NCBI RefSeq assembly: GCF_003202435.1
Contig: NZ_QJHK01000001.1
Span: 489,326 to 553,325, forward strand
Reading direction: 5' to 3'
Length of the DNA: 64,000 nt
DNA from: Flavobacterium cheongpyeongense
GTDB lineage: Bacteria; Bacteroidota; Bacteroidia; Flavobacteriales; Flavobacteriaceae
In this document: one piece after another, positions 46,705 to 56,900 of the stretch
Layout: the number at the start of each line of letters is the position of its first letter
Position numbering within the stretch: the first letter of the stretch is position 1
The notes under the pieces: generated by a model
What the model was told of the DNA's origin: nothing
Databases searched by the model: none
The model's input: only the letters and a program-made list of their open reading frames with translations
Position numbers and translations under genes: made by a program

Positions 46705-47028
46705 ATGAAAAATATAACATTGATTTTAGGAGTCTTATTAATTTCTTTTAGTGCATTTGCACAAGAAGAACCAACTAAGATGAAACAGAGTGATTTGAAA
46801 GGTCCGGCTTTTAAAAATTATAAAGTTTGGATGCACGAAACAGCTTCGGTTAAAATATATTCAGAAAACAATAAAGAGTCGCTGCAAGGACCGGCATATA
46901 AAAATGCTCAGCCAGTGATAAACACTTCAAATAAAGACCTTGTTGAAGTAAAAACAAGTAATCCAGAAAAACAAAAGTTAACCGGGCCGGCATACAAAAA
47001 CCATGGTCCATGGAGTAAAAATTGGTAA
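46705..47028 (+). CDS. Small secreted protein with three GPAYKN repeats
   Basis: 107 aa with a signal peptide (LILGVLLISFSAFAQ). The mature protein is built from three repeats: LKGPAFKNYKVW, LQGPAYKNAQPV and LTGPAYKNHGPW, separated by Lys-rich linkers. No enzymatic motif is present. It directly follows a LuxR-type two-component system and has a palindrome plus -7 box in front, so it is probably that system's output. It could be a cell-surface or envelope-stress protein; the function is unknown. Confidence 0.7.
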   Translation: MKNITLILGVLLISFSAFAQEEPTKMKQSDLKGPAFKNYKVWMHETASVKIYSENNKESLQGPAYKNAQPVINTSNKDLVEVKTSNPEKQKLTGPAYKNHGPWSKNW

Positions 47029-47102
47029 TGTATGAATACCTGAATCAGATATTCTATATGTTTTTGCATATAAAAATCTGATTCAATAGAACTTATGAAA
47101 TT

Positions 47103-47143
47103 AAAAAAAGGCTGTATGAAAGTAATTTCGTATAGCCTTTTTG
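47103..47143 (+). terminator. Terminator-like hairpin after the GPAYKN gene
   Basis: Imperfect stem AAAAAGGCT.../...AGCCTTTTT with a T run. A second, longer hairpin (TGAATCAGAT/ATCTGATTCA, 47041-47085) precedes it. Confidence 0.6.
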
Positions 47144-47157
47144 GTTTTGTTCCAGCC

Positions 47158-47271
47158 TCATACACTCAAAACCAGTTCTTCTTTCAAAATAGTTTGAGCC
47201 TGGATACCAGACCATAAATTGTCTTTAAATCCTATTGTGAGAGCCTGACCCCGTGTACCTTCGATGAGGTC
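47158..47271 (-). pseudogene. 3' remnant of an unidentified gene
   Basis: About 38 codons of protein-like sequence (EGTRGQALTIGFKDNLWSGI, then ILKEELVLSV and a stop) read on the minus strand. An in-frame stop precedes it, and a neighbouring frame continues with NFINVEILNKTSS. This looks like the eroded C-terminus of a once longer gene with a frameshift. I cannot name the family. Confidence 0.25.
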
Positions 47272-47634
47272 TTATTCAAAATTTCTACATTTATGAAGTT
47301 AACCATTCCTGTACGGGATTCACTATAGTGTATTGGCATAAAACCACTGATTAATTTTTAAGGTTGTACCCCAAATTTTGGCAAGAAGGTAAACGGTACA
47401 ACTCAAAACCGGAAACCAAAAAGCTTAATTAAATAGATGGTAAATTTGGTTCGGGAGCATTAAAATTATCGGAAAAGTAGTAACTAATCCGTGAAATTAG
47501 TTTTATCTTAGCAGATATAAAAACTTTTTTTTGATTCAGAATTATTAAAAGAATGAAAATCTTCTTATTGACAGTTGGTTTGATAGGTCAGAAATAGTTT
47601 TAAAACTTCAAATTATTAAACTTATCCTGCACAA
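47272..47634. other. Intergenic region, nothing recognised
   Basis: AT-rich spacer before the regulator/multi-PAS kinase pair; no clear ORF, hairpin or promoter box. Confidence 0.4.
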
Positions 47635-48084
47635 ATGAATAAACCGATTTACAATCTTCTTTTAGCTGACGACGACGAGGATGATTGCATTTTTTTTAAA
47701 GAAGCACTCGATGAACTCTCACTTCCTGTTAACCTTGTAACGGTTAATGATGGTGTTGAACTTATGAGATTCCTGGATGTCAATGTTTTGGATAATTTAC
47801 CCGATATCCTTTTTCTGGATTTAAACATGCCACGTAAAAACGGTTATGAATGTCTGACAGAAATAAAAGCGGTTAAGGAATTAAGTGGGCTTCCTGTTGT
47901 AATCTTTTCAACTTCACTCGATAGTGAGATTGTTAATTTAATGTATGAAAAGGGTGCTGTTTTTTATATTCGGAAACCAGGGGATTTTGCTAAATTAAAG
48001 AAAGTGATCGGAGAGGCGTTTGCTAAAGCCACCGTGAACAATTTTAAACAGCCTGCCAGAGAACAATTTATCCTTCAACCCTAA
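47635..48084 (+). CDS. Single-domain response regulator (Rcp1-like)
   Basis: 149 aa, only a receiver domain. The acidic cluster LLADDDEDDCIFF, phospho-acceptor Asp62 in ILFLDLNMPRKNG, the conserved Thr/Ser in VVIFSTS, and Lys in FYIRKPGDF are all present. The Rcp1 subgroup typically has the DDDxDD start and works with phytochrome-like or PAS kinases. It lies 11 bp upstream of the 1207-aa multi-PAS kinase, its probable partner, in an operon. Confidence 0.9.
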   Translation: MNKPIYNLLLADDDEDDCIFFKEALDELSLPVNLVTVNDGVELMRFLDVNVLDNLPDILFLDLNMPRKNGYECLTEIKAVKELSGLPVVIFSTSLDSEIVNLMYEKGAVFYIRKPGDFAKLKKVIGEAFAKATVNNFKQPAREQFILQP

Positions 48085-48095
48085 TCGTTTTTTGC

Positions 48096-51000
48096 ATGAG
48101 CTTTACTAATGAAGAACATTACTTTTTGGCCGACGGGGGAGAAATGGGGCAGTTGATTCGCTCCAGAGACTGGAGTAAAACTCCTGTCGGAACTCCGGAT
48201 ACATGGTCACAGAGTCTTCGTACAATGGTCTCGGTAATGCTCAATAACCCTTTCGGAATGTACATTGCCTGGGGAAACGAATATACTCAGTTATACAATG
48301 ACGCTTATCGCCCTATTTTAGGCTCTGTTAAACACCCTAATGCCCTCGGGATTAGTTCAAGAGAGACATTTTCAGAAATTTGGGACACAATAGGTCCCAT
48401 GTTTAATGATGTCATGAAAGGAAAAGCAGTTCGTTTTCCTGATTTTAAGCTGGTATTAAACAGACACGGATTCGATGAAGAGTGCTATTTTGACTTTTCG
48501 TACAGCCCCATAAAAAGAGAAGACGGAAAGGTAGGTGGTGTCTTAGTAACTGTAATTGAAACTACAGAAAAGAAAAAAGCAACCGAAGCTTTAAAAGAAA
48601 GTAATGTAAGGTTTATCAATAATATTATGCAGGCACCCGTTGCGATGTGTGTGCTTCGGGGCAAGGATCACATTGTCGAAATTGCCAATAAACAAATGAT
48701 TCAGTTATGGGGAATAGAAACGGAAGAAATCTTAAATAAGCCTGTTATTACTGTATTGCCCCAGTCAAAATTCTTGCAGGATACGCTCGACAATGTTTTT
48801 CATACAGGTGAGAATTTTGTTGTAAAAGAGCAGCTTGTCGAATTAGTCAGAAATGGTCAGGCAGAAAAGGCCTATATCGATTTTGTATACGAAGTGCTGT
48901 CAGACACAGATGGAAATATTTCGGGTGTAGTAGTGATCGCTATCGAAGTAACGCAACAAGTTTTAGCCCGTTCGAAGGTCATAGAAAGTGAACAAAAAAT
49001 GAGGCAACTGGTAGAAAATGCACCTTTTCCTATTGGTGTTTATGTAGGAAAAGAAATGCGTGTTGAACTTGCCAATCAATCCATTATAGATGTATGGGGG
49101 AAAGGGAATGATGTTGTTGGTAAATTATACAGGAATATTTTGCCGGAACTTGAAAATCAACAGGTTTATGACCAGTTAAATTCGGTTTTCGAAACAGGAG
49201 AATCTTTTCACAGTAAAGACACCCAGATAGACCTTACTATAGACGGGAAATTAGAAACCTTTTATTTTAATTACAGTTTTACACCTCTATACGATACTTG
49301 TGGTAATATATATGGCGTGATGAATACAGCAGTAGATCTTACTGACCTGCATCTTGCCAAGAAAAAAACAGAAGCGGCAGATAAACGGTTTCGCAATGTG
49401 GTCAAACAGGCTCCGGTTGGAATTACTATTTTACGAGGACCTGACTATTTAGTAGAAATGGCCAATGAAGCGTATCTTAAACTGGTAGATAAAGAAGAAA
49501 GTGCTTTCGTAGGAAGACCTTTATTCGAATCTTTGCCTGAAGTAGAACCAACCGTAAGTTTACTATTGAAAGACGTTTTAAAAACAGGGATTCCATACCA
49601 TGGGAATGAATTACCGGTGCCTTTACAACGTTTTGGAAGACTGGAGGTTTCCTATTTTGATTTCCTTTACTCACCATTAAAAGAAGAAGACGGTACAATT
49701 TCAGGTATCATTGTAATCGCAACCGAAGTAAGCGAAAAAGTACAGACCAGAAAAAGTACAGAGCAAAACGAAGAAAGACTTCAGATTATAGTTGAAGCCA
49801 GTGAGCTTGGAACTTGGGAGTTAAATGTAAAAACCAAAGAACTTCGTTATTCTCAAAGATACCTGAAAATCATTGGCGGATATACAGATCCGATTGATTT
49901 GACACACGAACAACTATTGGCACATATTCACCCGGATGATATACCTGTACGTAATAAAGCATTTAATGAGGCACTTCGTTCAGGTAACCTGAATTATGAA
50001 GCAAGAATAATCTGGAAAGACCAATCAATTCACTGGATGGAAGGAAAGGGAAAAGTTTTTTATGACGAAAACCACAATCCCGAAAAGTTAATTGGAACAA
50101 TAAGAGATACTACAGCCGAAAGAAAACATCAACAGGTGTTAGAAGAAAGCGAAAAAAGATTCCGCTCTTTGACAGAGAGTATCCCGCAGCTTATTTGGGA
50201 AACAGATGAGAAAGGAAACGCCTTGTTTGCTTCCGGAAAATGGATTGAATATACCGGTATTCAGCCAAACAGTCAAGCTGAATGGAAAGCCATTATACAT
50301 CCTGATGATGTAGAAGAAAACACAAAAATATGGGGTAATTCTCTTGTTACAGGGGCAGGTTATAGATCTGATGTGAGGATAAGAAGAAAAGATGGTACTT
50401 ATAGATGGCACGCCGTAATTGGGGAACCAGTTCTAAACGAAAATAATGAAATTATAAAATGGGTTGGGGCATTTACCGATATTCACGCTGAAAAAGCTTT
50501 TACACACGAATTAGAAGAACAGGTAAATACCCGTACCAAAGAATTAAACCGGATAAATGAATCGCTGAGAAAAAGTGAGCAGCGTTATCATTTAATGGTA
50601 GATGAAGTCCAGGATTATGCGATACTATATCTTAATGAGGAAGGCATAATTGAAAACTGGAATATAGGAGCAGAAAAAATAAAAGGATATACATCAGAAG
50701 AAATAGTCGGCAAATCATTTTCTGTCTTTTATACAGAAGAGGACAAAAAAAATAAACTTCCTCAAAAGGTGCTGCAAATTGCCCGCGAAAAAGGCAAATC
50801 ATTGCACGAAGGAGCACATGTTCGAAAAGATCAAACTCTTTTTTGGGCAAGCGTAGTGATAACGGCTATTCATAACAAAAAAAATGAATTGATAGGCTTT
50901 TCAAAAGTAACGCACGATCTTACAGAAAAAAAGAAAGCCGATGACAAGTTAAAACAAAATGCATTAGAACTTGAGCAAAAAAATGCAGAACTCGAACAGA

Positions 51001-51719
51001 TGAATAAAGAACTTCAGTCCTTTGCGTATATCTCAAGCCATGATTTACAGGAACCTCTCAGAAAAATTCAGACTTTTGTAACCCAGATCATAGAAAAGGA
51101 ATCTGATAATTTATCCGATTTTGGAAAAGATAAATTTCAAAGAATGCAGAATGCTGCTAAGCGAATGCAGACTTTGATTAATGATCTCTTATCTTATTCC
51201 AGAACTAATATTCAGGAAAGAACATTTGAAAAAACAGATCTGTCTCAAATTATTGATGAAGTAAAAGAAGATTTAAAAGAAGAAATAGAGATAAAAGGGG
51301 TTGTTATAGAAACAGGCAAAACATTTACAGTAGATCTTATCCCTTTTCAATTTAGACAGCTGCTATATAATTTAGTAAGCAATGCCATTAAGTTTTCCAT
51401 ACCGGAAACTTCTCCGGGAGTAAAAATAAATTGTAACATTATTAAAGGAGATTTATTAGATAACCCAAGAGCTATAAACGAAATAAACTATTGCCATATC
51501 AGTGTTTCAGATAACGGAATTGGTTTTGACCAGCAATACAGTGCGAAGATATTTGAAGTATTTCAGCGTCTTCACGGAAAACTAGAATATACCGGAACAG
51601 GAATCGGACTGGCTATCGTGAAAAAAATAGTAGAAAATCATAATGGCTTTATTACAGCATATGGTGAGCAAGGAAAAGGGGCTACTTTTGACATTTATAT
51701 TCCTGTAAATCAATTATAA
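48096..51719 (+). CDS. Soluble multi-PAS sensor histidine kinase
   Basis: 1207 aa without a membrane segment, so cytosolic. It begins with a GAF/PAS-like unit common to this family (SRDWSKTPVGTPDTWSQSLR) and continues with about six PAS/PAC units recognisable by repeated ends such as GGVLVTVIETTEKKKA, GVVVIAIEVTQQV, GIIVIATEVSEKV and IGFSKVTHDLTEKKKA. A coiled coil leads to the HisKA domain (SFAYISSHDLQEPLRKIQ, His982) and a HATPase (NLVSNAIKFS, VSDNGIGFDQQYS, GTGIGLAIVKKIVENH). The many PAS units suggest integration of several signals. The co-transcribed Rcp1-like regulator is the expected phospho-acceptor. Confidence 0.9.
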   Translation: MSFTNEEHYFLADGGEMGQLIRSRDWSKTPVGTPDTWSQSLRTMVSVMLNNPFGMYIAWGNEYTQLYNDAYRPILGSVKHPNALGISSRETFSEIWDTIGPMFNDVMKGKAVRFPDFKLVLNRHGFDEECYFDFSYSPIKREDGKVGGVLVTVIETTEKKKATEALKESNVRFINNIMQAPVAMCVLRGKDHIVEIANKQMIQLWGIETEEILNKPVITVLPQSKFLQDTLDNVFHTGENFVVKEQLVELVRNGQAEKAYIDFVYEVLSDTDGNISGVVVIAIEVTQQVLARSKVIESEQKMRQLVENAPFPIGVYVGKEMRVELANQSIIDVWGKGNDVVGKLYRNILPELENQQVYDQLNSVFETGESFHSKDTQIDLTIDGKLETFYFNYSFTPLYDTCGNIYGVMNTAVDLTDLHLAKKKTEAADKRFRNVVKQAPVGITILRGPDYLVEMANEAYLKLVDKEESAFVGRPLFESLPEVEPTVSLLLKDVLKTGIPYHGNELPVPLQRFGRLEVSYFDFLYSPLKEEDGTISGIIVIATEVSEKVQTRKSTEQNEERLQIIVEASELGTWELNVKTKELRYSQRYLKIIGGYTDPIDLTHEQLLAHIHPDDIPVRNKAFNEALRSGNLNYEARIIWKDQSIHWMEGKGKVFYDENHNPEKLIGTIRDTTAERKHQQVLEESEKRFRSLTESIPQLIWETDEKGNALFASGKWIEYTGIQPNSQAEWKAIIHPDDVEENTKIWGNSLVTGAGYRSDVRIRRKDGTYRWHAVIGEPVLNENNEIIKWVGAFTDIHAEKAFTHELEEQVNTRTKELNRINESLRKSEQRYHLMVDEVQDYAILYLNEEGIIENWNIGAEKIKGYTSEEIVGKSFSVFYTEEDKKNKLPQKVLQIAREKGKSLHEGAHVRKDQTLFWASVVITAIHNKKNELIGFSKVTHDLTEKKKADDKLKQNALELEQKNAELEQMNKELQSFAYISSHDLQEPLRKIQTFVTQIIEKESDNLSDFGKDKFQRMQNAAKRMQTLINDLLSYSRTNIQERTFEKTDLSQIIDEVKEDLKEEIEIKGVVIETGKTFTVDLIPFQFRQLLYNLVSNAIKFSIPETSPGVKINCNIIKGDLLDNPRAINEINYCHISVSDNGIGFDQQYSAKIFEVFQRLHGKLEYTGTGIGLAIVKKIVENHNGFITAYGEQGKGATFDIYIPVNQL

Positions 51720-51798
51720 TTCAGGATTCCTAAACGGAAAGTTATGCTGGAATAAGTGTTACATTAAAAAGAAATCAGATAAGTACAAGATATCAGGT

Positions 51799-52455
51799 TT
51801 ATTCTTTCGAAATATTTCTAATCAGGATATTTTTGAAATCAATTGGGGCGCCTTCATAATTTAAAGAAATTTTACCTTCGGCAGAAGAAGCTTCTGTGCA
51901 TTCGTTTACCAGTTTTCCGTTCAGGTATTGAGTGATTTTCCCGTTGAAGGATTTGATTACGATAAAATTCCATTCACCATACGGTTTTTCGTTTTCCATG
52001 AATTTGCCCGAGGTAACACTCGCACCGGCTTCAACTAATTTATCGTTTATTTTGGCCGTTACCTGATCCAGGAAAATAAAATCTCCGGTAGTGTTTTCTT
52101 TGATTTGAAACTGAATCCCTTTTGGCCAGATTTTATCAGGATAATCTGCAGGGATATTGTACATCACGCCGCTGTTTTTTTTGCTCTTTGTTTTATATTT
52201 CTCCTCAATATTCCATCGGAATTCCAGGCTAAGTTCAAAATTTTTATAGCTTTTCGTAGACATCAGATAACCGTTAGTCTCACCGTACATTCTGATCATG
52301 CCATCAGTAAAAGCAAAAACTGCTGCAGGCTGCTGCCTTTCAGTACTGGTTTTTGTAAAAGCATACCAGTCGTCTGCAGAAAGCGCCTTTTGCTGTACAG
52401 CACATGAATTTAAAAGAAATACTAAGAGAAAAGCAAAAGCAGTTTTTTGGAACAT
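51799..52455 (-). CDS. DUF1080 (3-keto-disaccharide hydrolase-like) lipoprotein
   Basis: 218 aa from the ATG at 52455, chosen because the lipobox follows directly (FAFLLVFLLNSCAVQ); the longer ORF start at 52512 adds 19 residues before the signal. The DUF1080 beta-sandwich core shows YGETNGYLMSTKSYKNFELS, EFRWNIEEKYK, KNSGVMYNIP, WPKGIQFQI and EWNFIVIKSFNGKITQYLNG. Family members act on 3-keto-glycosides or bind sugars outside the cell. It is monocistronic and convergent with the multi-PAS kinase gene. Confidence 0.8.
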   Translation of the reverse strand: MFQKTAFAFLLVFLLNSCAVQQKALSADDWYAFTKTSTERQQPAAVFAFTDGMIRMYGETNGYLMSTKSYKNFELSLEFRWNIEEKYKTKSKKNSGVMYNIPADYPDKIWPKGIQFQIKENTTGDFIFLDQVTAKINDKLVEAGASVTSGKFMENEKPYGEWNFIVIKSFNGKITQYLNGKLVNECTEASSAEGKISLNYEGAPIDFKNILIRNISKE

Positions 52456-53018
52456 AATTAGAAAATTTAAAACGAAATGAATCCGACAGTTTCTAGCCAC
52501 AAAAATAAGCAATAGAAAATGGAAGAAGATGATTTAAAATAATGATTTTTTTGAAAAAAGTTACATATCATCTTTTATGCACACAAGTTTCAAAAGAGCG
52601 GTATTAGAATTAAAAACACAAAAGAGGCAGCATCTGTTTTTTGAGGAAGTATTGGAGAAAAATAACGAGTAGACGGGACTATTTTTTTAGATACATAATA
52701 TGGTATAAAATACTAAAATAGCATTTTTGACTACTTTTCGGGTAGTTGCTTTTCCAGAAATATTTTCTATCTGAATGATATAAATCCTTTTCGACAAAGA
52801 AGAAATAGTCACCTGATTAGAACTTAATTCCCTAACAGTCCAAAAAAACGTATAGATTTAATTCGTGTCGATGTTTTCTCGACACAGTTCATTGACAAAC
52901 GGTTGGAAATTTGGAATGACAGATTCATAACTGCAGTAGTGTATGAAGATGTCACAAACTCTGAAAATGAAATTACGGGTACAAAAGTAATTTTGATAAT
53001 TGCATTTTATTAAAAAAA
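52456..53018. other. Intergenic region, no gene seen
   Basis: About 560 bp of AT-rich sequence with only a short hairpin GTGTCGA/TCGACAC (52865-52885). No convincing ORF. Confidence 0.45.
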
Positions 53019-53420
53019 CTAATTATGCTGCTCCTGGAAAATACTCAATATCCTATCAGGGCTGATTATTGGAGAAGAACCACTTTTCATTATTTTCAAA
53101 ATACGGTTGGTTGCTACAGGATTTAACCCCATATTCAGACTTATCTGCTGGATTGCTTCTTCTTCTTTAGCATGCAAAGTACCGTCACTGTGCATCAGTA
53201 AAGCCAATCTGTAGAATTGCTGAATACGTTCGAACTCTGATTTCAAAGGTGTTTGCGGTAACTCCTGATGAAATAAATCATTAAAAACATCCTTATTGAT
53301 ATTAAGTTCCTGAGCAATAAGCAACAAAAAATTATACTCTCTTCTATGCAATTGTCCATCAATTGTAGAAAAAGCAATCATTTCTAAAAGCAAATTTCTT
53401 TTTTCCTCGAAACTTTTCAT
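53019..53420 (-). CDS. TerB-like domain protein
   Basis: 133 aa from the ATG at 53420 (MKSFEEKRNLLLEM); the longer ORF start at 53465 adds 15 poorly supported residues. It is all-helical with the TerB-fold pattern: an acidic DGQLHRREYNFLL segment and a second, similar DGTLHAKEEEAIQQ segment. These are the paired metal-associated loops of tellurite-resistance TerB relatives. It is cytosolic. The tiny ORF at 53475-53660 lies just upstream in the same direction and may be co-transcribed. Confidence 0.7.
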   Translation of the reverse strand: MKSFEEKRNLLLEMIAFSTIDGQLHRREYNFLLLIAQELNINKDVFNDLFHQELPQTPLKSEFERIQQFYRLALLMHSDGTLHAKEEEAIQQISLNMGLNPVATNRILKIMKSGSSPIISPDRILSIFQEQHN

Positions 53421-53474
53421 CAAATTATTATTTTTAGCTAAAATACAAAAAAAACCTGCTTTCAAATGGTTTCT

Positions 53475-53660
53475 TTATACTGTTGGCAAATGTCTCTGAA
53501 TTTGCGTCATTTCAGAATTTATTTTAAAAACAAAATTCTGAAAGTCTTCCGATTTTACCGCAAAGTCAGTATCATTTTTTTGGGTAAATAATTTTGAATC
53601 TAAGACGTTAACGACAGGATTATCCGCTTTTTCTATTGTTTGCAATACCGAATTATGCAT
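53475..53660 (-). CDS. Small hypothetical protein
   Basis: 61 aa, ATG start (MHNSVLQTIEKADNPVVNVL). Acidic and hydrophilic with no domain. It is supported only by its position 54 bp upstream of the TerB-like gene in the same direction, and could be a spurious ORF. Confidence 0.35.
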   Translation of the reverse strand: MHNSVLQTIEKADNPVVNVLDSKLFTQKNDTDFAVKSEDFQNFVFKINSEMTQIQRHLPTV

Positions 53661-53942
53661 GTAATTGCTCTTTGCTGTTATACGAAGACTTCTGAAAAAT
53701 GGGGAAACTTTTGACAGATTTACTTCTTACAAGAAAACAAAAAAACACAAATTAAGAGACATCTGCTTTGCACTTTAATTTTTCATAACACCATTTCTTA
53801 GGGGATAAACAGTATGAAGCAATGCATTTCGGTTTTTTTCAGGGATTTACTTAGTATCAAGACTCCTCTTAATTTTATTTGGAAGCTGGACTCGTCATTA
53901 AAAATCATTATTTATAGTGATGTACAAAATTTCGGTGTGTGC
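53661..53942. other. Divergent intergenic region
   Basis: Spacer between the TerB-like operon and the 1969-aa gene. No ORF or clear structure apart from the promoter box at its end. Confidence 0.45.
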
Positions 53943-53950
53943 TAGTTTTG
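53943..53950 (+). promoter_or_regulatory. -7 box of the FG-GAP/HYR gene
   Basis: TAGTTTTG matches TAnnTTTG, 33 bp before the ATG at 53984. No clear -33 TTG. Confidence 0.45.
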
Positions 53951-53983
53951 CCCTTTATAATTTAGATAAACCAGAACATTAAT

Positions 53984-56900
53984 ATGATAAAAAACTATAG
54001 AATATTCCCTTGTTTGAAGGCTGTTTTAGGGCTATTGTTATTTTTTTGGTCAACAGCAATTGTATACGGACAAAATGGCTGTCCGCAAGTAGCTAAGTCG
54101 ATTTTAGACGGTGCAAATGGATTTAAAATCGATGGAAAGGCTGCTAAGGACGATTTAGGATTTAAAACAAAGTCGGCAGGAGATATAAATGGTGACGGGA
54201 TTCCTGATATAATGATTGGGGCTCCGGGAGCCGATTTTGGAGGGCTATCGAATGTAGGTGAAATATACGTAGTTTTTGGGGGATCAGGATTTTCATTCGA
54301 TTCATTTGATGTTGCTACCTTAAACGGAACCAATGGCTTTGTGATACGAGGCGTTATTGCTGAAGAAAAATTGGGAGCTATGATTAGTTCTGTCGGCGAT
54401 TTTAATCAGGATGGGATTGATGATATCATTGTTGGGGATAATTTCAATAGTGGAGGAAAAGGAACCGCTTTTATTTTCTATGGCAAAAATTCAGGTTTCC
54501 TGCCTCTTTATAACAGAACCGATATTGATAATAGTAAGGGGCTCTTTATTACGTTAGATGCCGCTGCTGCTACAACAGTAAAGGATGTTAGTGCCGCTGG
54601 AGATGTCAACCATGATGGAATACCAGATGTTGTGATTACTGAAAATCTCAGTGGAAAAACCAATTATTACATTATTTTCGGTAATGCTTCAGTAAGCAGT
54701 TTAAATACGTCGTTGTTGTCAGGAGCTAATGGTTGTACCATCAAAGGATATTTACAGTCGGGTTCAGGAACGGATTCAACAGCGCGTAACGCCGGAGATG
54801 TAAATCATGATGGTATAGGCGATTTGATTATTGGTTGCCCTTCTTATGCTGAAGGCCTTGATTATGGTGCGGGAAGGGTTGTAGTACTTTTTGGGAAAAA
54901 TTCGGTTTTTCCAGCTATTATTCAATTAGAATCTTTAAATGCTGCGGATGGCTTTGTGATTACCAATTCAGGTTCTTATAACAATCTGGGCAAATCTGTA
55001 GCTGCAGTTGGCGATTTTAACGCTGACGGAATTGATGATTTTATTATTGGTGCACCAGGTAAAGCCCTGGCTGGCCAAAATAGTGTAGGTGAGGCGTATG
55101 TGGTTTTTGGCAGAAGTACGTTTCCGGCTACTTTTACTATTGAAAGTCTTAACACCAGTACAGGAGTTATATTTCAGGGAAAAGACTTAGGAAGTCAGTT
55201 TGGGTTTACTGTAGCAGGAATTTTTGACGTAAACAATGATGGTAAAAGTGATATTGCCATTTCATCAAAAAGAGGTATTGCTAACAACGGATCTGTTTAT
55301 GTTGTATTTGGAGGGAGTACTTCAACAGGAATTGTTATGGAAAAGACGATTCTAAACACTATTGGATATCAGATTTTTGATAGCTACGATGGCTATTCAA
55401 CGAATATTTTTGGATGTGATGTTGCCGGAATTCGTGATTTTAATCAGGATGGCAAAAACGATTTTATTTTAGGATATATAAGAAATGCCGATTATTACGG
55501 AGATAAAGGAAATGCCTATATTTTTTATGGTGAAAAAATAGATCGCATTGATGCTGTAAAACCTACAATCAGTTGTCCAATAAATGAGCAGCTTTTTGCA
55601 AATACATCCCTTCCAAATTATGTTTCTTTATTGCCAAATTTAATTGATAATTGTACCTATGTAAATAACTACGATTTAAGCATTACACAAAATCCACCGC
55701 AGGGCACTCTTTTTACAGGAGATACAAATGTTACAATTACAGTTACTGATTTAGCCGGCAATACAAATTCGTGTACTTTTTTGGTAAAATTGAAAAGCCC
55801 TCCGCCGGCACCTGACTGCAAAACACTGACTTATTCACCCGAAAATTTAGACGGCTCTAACGGATTTGCAATTATTGGAGAAAATGGAACTGTAAACACA
55901 GGTTACAGTGTTGATAAAGCGGGAGATGTAAACGGCGATGGGATAAGCGATTTTATTGTAAGTGCTATGGGCAGTTCTTACCCTTTTTCTGGGACTTTTA
56001 GCAATACGAATGACTTTATAAAATCAAAAATATATGTTGTTTTTGGTAAATCAACTGGATTTCCGTCTGTTGTTGATTTAAAATATCTAAATGGTACTAA
56101 TGGATTTAAAATCATAGACGATATTAACCTCAAAGCCGATGATCAGACCGGATATAAGGTTTCAGCTGCAGGGGATTTAAATAAAGACGGAATAGATGAC
56201 TTTATGTTCAGTGCACCAACCCGAAAAGGAGCTAACTGGAACGTAGGGGCGCTATATGTAATATTTGGAAAATCAAGCGGCTTTCCGGCTGAAATGCTTT
56301 TATCAAATTTAGATGGCAGCAACGGTTTTACTTTCATGGGAAATAATTACTATGAAGCGGCAGGATATAGTATTGATGCTATTGGGGATTTTAATAACGA
56401 TGGCTTTGATGATATAGCACTTGCAGGAACAGGATACGTTGAAAAAGTATTTGTTATTTATGGTAAAAACGGAAGTTTTCCGGCTTTAATTTTAGGGACT
56501 GATATCAATGGAACTAACGGATGCCTGATTACAAGTAGTTCGACTGATAAAGTAGGAAGATCGGTTACGGGATTAGGGGATGTAAACGGAGACGGAATTC
56601 CTGATATTGCCGTTTCAACTTATGATGGTGTAAAAAAGTATGTGATTTATGGACGTTCAGGATTTCCAGGAACGTTTAATGTTGATAATCTAAACGGAAG
56701 TAACGGATTTGTTGCCACACATTCATCAGCATCATTAAAATATGGGACCATCAGCAAAGTAGGGGACTTAAATCACGATGGACTTAATGATATTTCTTTT
56801 AGTGGCATTTATATTCTTTTTGGTTCTTCGGGTTTTCCGGCTTCTGTAAATCTAAACAATCTGGATGGTACTAACGGATTTAAAATCTTGTCCGGATCTG

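Noticed and set aside
52865..52885. Hairpin GTGTCGA/TCGACAC as a terminator or operator
   Set aside because: No T run and no gene end nearby, and a 7-bp stem can occur by chance.
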